Below, in pieces: positions 1-4,791 of a stretch of DNA of 9,010 nucleotides; position 1 is the first letter of the stretch, and every line of letters starts with the position of its first letter. The notes under the pieces were generated by a model. That model did no database searches. It was not told the DNA's origin and saw nothing but the letters and a program-made list of their open reading frames with translations. The DNA comes from Sulfitobacter sp. (GTDB lineage: Bacteria; Pseudomonadota; Alphaproteobacteria; Rhodobacterales; Rhodobacteraceae), in assembly GCA_024636395.1 (NCBI GenBank), contig JAGXHD010000166.1, positions 1 through 9,010 of the forward strand. The letters are read 5' to 3'. The position numbers and the translations under genes are program-made.

Positions 1-1322
1 CTGTGCGAGCCCAGACGCAGGCGGGCGAGATTGCGGCGCAACTCCCCCCCTCGCCTCCCGAAGCGGCGGAGGCGATGGAGACCATCATGGCCGATTTCGA
101 GCGCATCGTGATGCCCGGCATTACCCACTGGCAACACCCCCGCTTCTTTGCCTATTTCCCCGCCAATGCTGCCCCGCCTTCGATGCTGGCCGATATGCTG
201 GTCACGACCATCGCCGCGCAATGCATGCTTTGGCAGACCTCACCCGCCGCAACGGAGATGGAAGGCGTGATGATCGATTGGCTGCGGCAGGCACTCGGCC
301 TACCCGATGGGATGTCGGGTGTCATCCAAGACAGCGCGTCCTCCGCGACCCTGTCGGCCGTGCTGACCATGCGCGAGCGCGCGACACAGTGGCGCGGCAA
401 CCGCGAAGGGCTCTCTGGGCAAAGTCGATTACGGATCTATTGCTCCGAACAGGTCCATTCCTCGATTGACCGCGCCTGCTGGATTGCAGGCATCGGGCAG
501 GACAATCTGGTGAAAATCTGCGCAGGCACCAGCGGCCATGCATATGAGATGGACCCTTTCGAGCTGTCCGATAGGATCAAGGAAGACAGAAAGGCAGGCC
601 ATATCCCTGCAGGGATCATCGCCATTATGGGCGGCACCAGCATTGGCGCCTATGACTTTCATGAGCCCGTGCTGGAGATAGCCCAGGCCGAGGGCCTCTA
701 TACCCATCTGGACGCGGCATGGGCCGGCTCCGCGATGATCTGCCCCGAATACCGCGCGCAATTCTGGAGTGGTGTCGAGCGCTACGACAGCATCGTGTTC
801 AATCCGCACAAATGGTTGGGCGCGCAATTCGACTGCTCCGTGCAGTTCCTCCGCGACCCCTCGCAACAGCTCAACACGCTGCGGATCGAGCCAGAATACC
901 TCAAGACTTCCGGCGGTGTGGTCACCAATTATTCCGAATGGACGATCCCGCTGGGCCGACGCTTTCGCGCGCTCAAGCTGTGGTTCCTGATCCGCTCCTA
1001 CGGGTTGGAGGGGCTGCGCACGCGGATCCGCAACCACGTCAACTGGGCGCAGGAGCTGTGCGAGGTGATCCGCGCGCTCGACGGCTTCGAGATTGTGACC
1101 GAGCCGATCCTCAGTATCTTCACCTTCCGCTGCGAAGGCGATGACGCGATGCAGCAGCGGCTGGTCGACGCGATAAACGATGACGGGCGCATCTACATCA
1201 CCCAAGGGATGCACGACGGCGCCAAGATGATCCGCTTTCAGGTGGGGCAATTCGATTGCACACGCGAGGATGTGATGATGGCAGCGGACGTGATCCGCGA
1301 GATACGGGACGCACTGGCGTGA
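1..1322 (+). CDS. PLP-dependent aromatic-L-amino-acid decarboxylase family protein (5' partial)
   Basis: Group II pyridoxal-phosphate decarboxylase, in the family of DOPA/tryptophan/tyrosine decarboxylases; it should remove CO2 from an amino acid to give an amine in the cytoplasm. About 439 residues are visible. Numbering from the GTG at 3, the PLP-binding lysine is K270 in NPHKW, the aspartate that contacts the PLP ring nitrogen is D237 in LDAAW, the cofactor-stacking histidine is probably H152 in EQVHSS, and the substrate/helix motif THWQHPRFFAYFP is near residues 41-53. Y299 in EYLKTSG aligns with the catalytic mobile-loop tyrosine (Tyr332 of human DDC, same 29-residue distance from the lysine), which favours true decarboxylation over aldehyde synthesis. 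IPLGRRFRALK follows at 315-325. The GTG at 3 is best read as an internal valine: family members usually have a PVRAQ-like stretch here after about 30-40 N-terminal residues, so the real start lies left of the window. The substrate cannot be fixed from sequence; Trp, Phe, Tyr or DOPA are candidates. Confidence 0.93.
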   Translation, partial: VRAQTQAGEIAAQLPPSPPEAAEAMETIMADFERIVMPGITHWQHPRFFAYFPANAAPPSMLADMLVTTIAAQCMLWQTSPAATEMEGVMIDWLRQALGLPDGMSGVIQDSASSATLSAVLTMRERATQWRGNREGLSGQSRLRIYCSEQVHSSIDRACWIAGIGQDNLVKICAGTSGHAYEMDPFELSDRIKEDRKAGHIPAGIIAIMGGTSIGAYDFHEPVLEIAQAEGLYTHLDAAWAGSAMICPEYRAQFWSGVERYDSIVFNPHKWLGAQFDCSVQFLRDPSQQLNTLRIEPEYLKTSGGVVTNYSEWTIPLGRRFRALKLWFLIRSYGLEGLRTRIRNHVNWAQELCEVIRALDGFEIVTEPILSIFTFRCEGDDAMQQRLVDAINDDGRIYITQGMHDGAKMIRFQVGQFDCTREDVMMAADVIREIRDALA

Positions 1323-1713
1323 CTTTCGCCACCTATACCCACGCCGGCAGGCCGTTCAACGGCGTGGCAACGGGAGGGCGGCATGATCACCCTTTCGCCT
1401 GATCGCCGCGACTGAGCAAGGATGCGCGATGTGATCGCGGCCCCGACAGCGACGTTCTTCTCGCTTTCATGCTCTTCCACAGTGGTGATCGCATGGCAAA
1501 GGGCCCCATCGGTGCGGTCGTTTCACGCGAAGGTGTTGCGGAGGAAACGGGCTTGGAAGCAAGCATGCTTCCCCTTCTGGTGCAGTTTCGCAAGGATCTC
1601 AAAACGGGAGCGCTGCTCCTGCAAAGCTCCTTCATCCGCTCCGTAAAGGCGTCTGCGGGCAGCACTTCCGCTGCCAATTTTGGCGATTAAGGGCGCGTCG
1701 ACCTTAGCTTTTA
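1323..1713. other. Gene-free interval between the decarboxylase and eda
   Basis: About 390 bp with no gene I can support. It begins with a GC-rich hairpin just after the decarboxylase stop. A 10-codon mini-ORF (1383-1415, starting MITLSP) follows a good GGGAGG ribosome-binding-like stretch at 1372-1377, but nothing recognisable continues it. A 73-codon + ORF (1469-1690, internal ATG at 1492) has neither a ribosome binding site nor a recognisable domain, and a minus-strand ORF covers much of the same DNA. A small dyad, GGCAGC-N6-GCTGCC, at about 1657-1674 is followed by AATTTT and could act as a weak + strand terminator. The interval may be decayed coding sequence; this is inference. Confidence 0.5.
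1339..1367 (+). terminator. Hairpin after the decarboxylase stop, possible terminator
   Basis: A perfect 8-bp inverted repeat, CCACGCCG at 1339-1346 and CGGCGTGG at 1360-1367, with a 13-nt loop, starts 17 nt after the decarboxylase TGA. Its position suits a transcript end or an mRNA 3'-end stabiliser. No run of T follows, so it is not a canonical intrinsic terminator. Confidence 0.35.
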
Positions 1714-2349
1714 CTAGCGCGGCAAAGCGGCGGCGTGGCGGGCGCGCTCCTCGATCTCGTCCCATTTGCCCGCCTTCACCAGATTTGACGGTGCGATCCA
1801 GCTGCCGCCGGCACATACCACATTGGAGAGCGCCAAATAGTCGCGCGCGTTCTCGGGCGTGACCCCGCCAGTGGGGCAAAACGACAGCCCTGGCAGCGGG
1901 CCGCCCAAGCCCTTGAGCGCCTTGATCCCCCCCGCCCCTTCGGCCGGGAAGAATTTGAGGACTTCGAAGCCGCGTGCCTGAAGCGTCATCGCCTCCGTTG
2001 CAGTGGCGGCACCGGGCAGCAGCGGCAGACCTGCCTCGAGGCAAGCATCGATCAGGGCTGCAGGCGATCCAGGAGTTACACCAAACGTCGCCCCCGCCGC
2101 GATCGACGCCGCAACATCGCGCTGTGTTACCAGCGTGCCTGCGCCCACACGCGCGCCCGCAACGCTGGCCATCGCCGCAATCACTTCGAGGGCGGCCTCC
2201 GTCCGCAGTGTCACTTCCAGAACGGGCAGGCCGCCGCGCACCAGCGCCTGCGCCAACGGAATGGCATCTTCCACATTCTCGACAACAAGTACGGGAATGA
2301 TGGGGGCAAGCCCGGCAAGCTCGCGAATAAAGGCAGTATCATTTTTCAT
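1714..2349 (-). CDS. eda: 2-dehydro-3-deoxy-phosphogluconate (KDPG) aldolase
   Basis: Cytoplasmic class I aldolase, the last Entner-Doudoroff enzyme: it splits KDPG into pyruvate and glyceraldehyde-3-phosphate, and family members often also cleave 4-hydroxy-2-oxoglutarate. It has 211 aa, the normal length for this TIM-barrel family. Visible active-site residues match the E. coli enzyme almost position for position: E45 and R49 in PVLEVTLRT, T72 in GAGTLVT, P93 in VTPGSP, and the Schiff-base lysine K132 in EVLKFFPAE. The phosphate-binding PTGGV segment is at 159-163, with AGGSWIA near the C-terminus. The ATG lies 3 bp after the edd stop (TAA-GCG-ATG), so the gene is the second member of an edd-eda operon and is probably translationally coupled. 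A weak Shine-Dalgarno-like GGGAA lies inside the end of edd. No obvious intrinsic terminator follows. Confidence 0.96.
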   Translation of the reverse strand: MKNDTAFIRELAGLAPIIPVLVVENVEDAIPLAQALVRGGLPVLEVTLRTEAALEVIAAMASVAGARVGAGTLVTQRDVAASIAAGATFGVTPGSPAALIDACLEAGLPLLPGAATATEAMTLQARGFEVLKFFPAEGAGGIKALKGLGGPLPGLSFCPTGGVTPENARDYLALSNVVCAGGSWIAPSNLVKAGKWDEIEERARHAAALPR

Positions 2350-2352
2350 CGC

Positions 2353-4161
2353 TTAATTCCCGAATACGGAGGCGCCAGTGTCGGCGGTGCCCACTGCATT
2401 GCGGAACGGCGCAAACAGCTCGCGGCCCGTCCCAAAGTGATTATGGCTCATGTCGGCAACAACGGCCTCGCGGTCCAGCACGCCCTCGGTGAGGATCTCG
2501 AGCGTCCCCGCCGAGGCATCGAGCCGCAGCACATCGCCGTCCTGCAGATATGCGATCGGTCCCCCATCGAGCGCCTCGGGGCTCACATGGATCGCCGCAG
2601 GCACCTTGCCGGACGCGCCCGACATGCGGCCATCGGTGACAAGCGCCACTTTATAGCCGCGCCCCTGAAGGATGCCCAACATCGGCGTGAGGCTGTGCAA
2701 TTCGGGCATACCATTGGCCCTCGGCCCCTGAAACCGCACGACCACGATCACATCGCCCTCGAATTCGCCCGCTTTAAACGCGGCCTTGACCTCGTTCTGG
2801 TCATGGAACACCCGTACGGGCGCTTCGATGAGATGATGCGCCGGGTCCACGGCCGAGATTTTGATCACGCTCGTCCCGAGGCTTCCCGAAAGACGCTTCA
2901 GCCCGCCCGAGGTCTGGAACGGCTCGGACGCTGGGCGCAGGATACCTGTGTTGAGGCTCTCGGTCGTGCCCGCGCGCCACGCGAGCTTCCCGCCATCCAT
3001 AAAGGGCTCTTGGGTATAATGATGCAGCCCTTCGCCCGCGACCGTCTTGGTATCGGGGTGCAGCAGACCGGCATCCAGCAGCTGCCCGATCATATAGCCA
3101 AGGCCGCCCGCCGCGTGAAAATGGTTCACATCCGCCAAGCCATTTGGGTACACCCGCGCCAGCAGCGGGACGATATCGGAGACATCCGAGAAATCCTGCC
3201 AATCGAGGGTGATCCCCCCCGCCCGCGCCATGGCGATGAGGTGGATCAGCAGATTTGTCGAGCCACCAGTGGCCATCAGCCCCACCATGCCGTTCACAAA
3301 GGCCTTTTCGCTCAGGATTTCACAGACAGGCGTGTAACTGTCGCCCAGATCACTCATCGAGAGCGCGCGGTGCGCGGCCTCAACGGTCAGTGCATCGCGA
3401 ATCTCCGCGCCTGGATTGACGAAGCTCGACGACGGCAGATGCAGACCCATGAATTCCATCAGCATCTGGTTGGTGTTGGCCGTGCCGTAGAAGGTGCAGG
3501 TGCCCGGGCCATGGTACGCAGCCATTTCGGCAGCCATGAGCGCATCCCGCCCGACCTCGCCTGCTGCGAACTGCTGGCGCACTTTGGCCTTCTCGTCGTT
3601 TTGCAGGCCACTCGTCATCGGGCCTGCAGGGATGAAAACGGCGGGCAGATGCCCGAACACCTGCGCGCCGATCACGAGGCCCGGCACGATCTTGTCGCAG
3701 ACTCCAAGGAAAACCGCCGCATCGAACGTGTTGTGGCTCAGCGCGACGCCCGCCGCCATGGCGATCACGTCGCGCGAGAAAAGGCTCAACTCCATGCTGG
3801 CCTCGCCCTGCGTCACGCCATCGCACATCGCAGGGACGCCGCCGGCGACCTGCGCCGTGCCACCGTTTGCACGTACCGCATCCCGTATCAGGGTCGGGTA
3901 GCGCTCGAACGGCTGGTGCGCCGAAAGCATATCGTTGTAGGCCGTCACGATCCCCAAATTGCCGCCCTGCCCGGTGGCAAGCTGGCTTTGATCGGGCCCT
4001 GCGGCGGCAAAGGCGTGGGCCTGCCCGCTGCACGACAGATGCCCGCGCGATGGGCCTTGCCTGCGAGCCGCCTCCATCCGCGCGAGATATGCCGCGCGGC
4101 TCTGCGCACTGCGCTTTATGATGCGATCGGTGATCTGGGCGAGGGTCTGGTTCAAGGGCAT
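2353..4161 (-). CDS. edd: 6-phosphogluconate dehydratase (Entner-Doudoroff)
   Basis: Fe-S dehydratase of the IlvD/Edd family that converts 6-phosphogluconate to KDPG in the cytoplasm, the committed Entner-Doudoroff step. It has 602 aa, the usual length for Edd (E. coli about 603). IlvD/Edd signature 1 is CDKIVPG at 155-161; the conserved cysteines C155 and C222 (TCTFYGTAN) match the Fe-S ligands of E. coli Edd. CDGVTQGEASME lies at 113-124, MATGGSTN at 296-303, and signature 2, VTDGRMSGASGKVP, at 508-521. The ILVD-like alternative is unlikely because length and motifs track Edd throughout and eda follows directly. The ATG is supported by AAGGA (4168-4172 on the minus strand) with 6-nt spacing. 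First gene of the edd-eda operon, divergent from the 4330 gene. A LacI-type operator palindrome lies 26 bp upstream of the start, suggesting repression lifted by a sugar or sugar-acid signal. Confidence 0.97.
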   Translation of the reverse strand: MPLNQTLAQITDRIIKRSAQSRAAYLARMEAARRQGPSRGHLSCSGQAHAFAAAGPDQSQLATGQGGNLGIVTAYNDMLSAHQPFERYPTLIRDAVRANGGTAQVAGGVPAMCDGVTQGEASMELSLFSRDVIAMAAGVALSHNTFDAAVFLGVCDKIVPGLVIGAQVFGHLPAVFIPAGPMTSGLQNDEKAKVRQQFAAGEVGRDALMAAEMAAYHGPGTCTFYGTANTNQMLMEFMGLHLPSSSFVNPGAEIRDALTVEAAHRALSMSDLGDSYTPVCEILSEKAFVNGMVGLMATGGSTNLLIHLIAMARAGGITLDWQDFSDVSDIVPLLARVYPNGLADVNHFHAAGGLGYMIGQLLDAGLLHPDTKTVAGEGLHHYTQEPFMDGGKLAWRAGTTESLNTGILRPASEPFQTSGGLKRLSGSLGTSVIKISAVDPAHHLIEAPVRVFHDQNEVKAAFKAGEFEGDVIVVVRFQGPRANGMPELHSLTPMLGILQGRGYKVALVTDGRMSGASGKVPAAIHVSPEALDGGPIAYLQDGDVLRLDASAGTLEILTEGVLDREAVVADMSHNHFGTGRELFAPFRNAVGTADTGASVFGN

Positions 4162-4172
4162 GGGGTGTCCTT

Positions 4173-4186
4173 AGTATTGCAGTACT
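4173..4186. promoter_or_regulatory. Near-perfect dyad between operator and edd ribosome binding site
   Basis: AGTATTGCAGTACT is an imperfect 14-bp palindrome, with only positions 5 and 10 breaking symmetry around TGCA. It sits directly upstream of the edd AAGGA and one base from the LacI-type operator. It could be a second regulator site, or a short 5'-leader stem. Function is inferred from position only. Confidence 0.3.
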
Positions 4187-4187
4187 G

Positions 4188-4199
4188 GTTAGCGCTAAC
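4188..4199. promoter_or_regulatory. LacI-family-type operator upstream of edd-eda
   Basis: GTTAGCGCTAAC is a perfect 12-bp palindrome with the central CG characteristic of LacI/GalR-family operators (half-site GTTAGC). It lies 26 bp upstream of the edd ATG. On the minus strand it is just downstream of a weak promoter-like stretch (TTTCAA, 16 nt, TATGTT), where bound repressor would block transcription. The regulator is not in this window. It might also influence the divergent 4330 promoter, whose -35 box is about 70 bp away. Confidence 0.7.
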
Positions 4200-4271
4200 A
4201 TATCCAGATTTCATGGGATTGAAAGCGTGTTTTCCGGGCTTCGGACAGCAGTGAGCGCCGGTCCCGTTTCG

Positions 4272-4299
4272 TTGACATTGCAACGGTTGCGGGTAGGAT
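4272..4299 (+). promoter_or_regulatory. Sigma-70-type promoter for the 4330-4788 gene pair
   Basis: A consensus -35 box, TTGACA, at 4272-4277 is followed after 16 nt by TAGGAT at 4294-4299 (5 of 6 matches to TATAAT). Transcription would start near 4306, about 24 nt before the ATG at 4330. The spacer holds the dyad GCAACGGTTGC (4280-4290), and the repeat CGTTG-N6-CAACG (4270-4285) spans the -35 box; either could be an operator. Confidence 0.6.
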
Positions 4300-4329
4300 C
4301 ACAACACTATTTCAAAGGATAGCATTCTC

Positions 4330-4791
4330 ATGCTGGAGCATACCGCTGTCGAGACGCTGCGCAACAGACCCCTGGCGCCAACGCAAAATCTAGACGACGG
4401 CGCACTTGCTCCGGCTCTGGGCGCTCGCAACGACCGCACCGAAATGGCTGTGGTGCTCACGGCAGACCCTCTGCCCGCTGCGCAGACCATCCTCGCATGC
4501 GCCGCGGTGCTGAGAGAGATCTACGGGGGAATCGCCATCATGGCCTGCGGTCCGACGGGGTGGCGGCGACTGGTCGAACGGTCCACTCAGGAAGAGTTGA
4601 GCGCGCCGGTCATCGGGGCGGAGGTCTTTGGCCATGCTCTCGCCATGACCTCATGCGATACCGAAGCCCTTACGGTAGCAAGTGGCGCAATTCCTCTGGA
4701 CAAGATGCAGAACTCCGGCAACGACCATAGTGGATCCTTGCACCCCTTAAACGATCATCTTGATCTCAAAACAGGCAGGATCGCCCTATGA
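4330..4791 (+). CDS. Uncharacterised 153-aa protein coupled to the flavoprotein gene (weakly DsrE-like)
   Basis: I do not recognise this protein with confidence. It is soluble-looking, with no signal peptide or membrane segment. Residues about 39-75 read as strand-helix-strand: MAVVLTADPL, then an Ala-rich helix, then GGIAIMACGPTGW. This resembles the opening of DsrE/DsrF-like small sulfur-relay folds, but the resemblance is by eye and weak. The three cysteines are near residues 57, 73 and 109. The last 25 residues are polar and look disordered. Reality of the gene is supported by a strong promoter (4272-4299), AAAGGA at 4314-4319, mostly GC-rich third positions, and the ATGA overlap with the next gene. 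The next gene's ribosome binding site (AGGA, 4777-4780) lies inside this ORF, which implies translational coupling. An internal ATG at 4444 is an alternative start but has no visible ribosome binding site. Role unknown; probably an accessory to the oxidoreductase. Confidence 0.6.
   Translation: MLEHTAVETLRNRPLAPTQNLDDGALAPALGARNDRTEMAVVLTADPLPAAQTILACAAVLREIYGGIAIMACGPTGWRRLVERSTQEELSAPVIGAEVFGHALAMTSCDTEALTVASGAIPLDKMQNSGNDHSGSLHPLNDHLDLKTGRIAL

Noticed and set aside
3..5. GTG as the true start of the decarboxylase
   Set aside because: The family has about 30-40 further residues before this point, and the valine fits a conserved PVRAQ-like stretch; the gene is cut by the window edge.
429..1250. 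273-codon minus-strand open frame opposite the decarboxylase
   Set aside because: Shadow of a gene whose PLP lysine and other conserved motifs are all on the + strand.
1550..1583. AAGCATGCTT palindrome and neighbouring GGAAGC/GCTTCC repeat as an operator
   Set aside because: Short, with no promoter or gene start nearby; expected by chance in a window this size.
1469..1690. 73-codon + ORF in the gene-free interval as a real gene
   Set aside because: No ribosome binding site at either ATG, no recognisable domain, only moderate third-position GC, and an open frame on the other strand. Kept only as a possible remnant.
1523..2044. 173-codon minus-strand ORF overlapping the end of eda
   Set aside because: Out of frame with eda, which is secure over the overlap; the part beyond eda has no recognisable content.
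2437..4254. 605-codon + strand open frame opposite edd
   Set aside because: Edd on the minus strand is certain from its motifs. The antisense frame stays open because of GC-rich codon bias, and its translation is rich in Arg, His and Ala with no recognisable domain.
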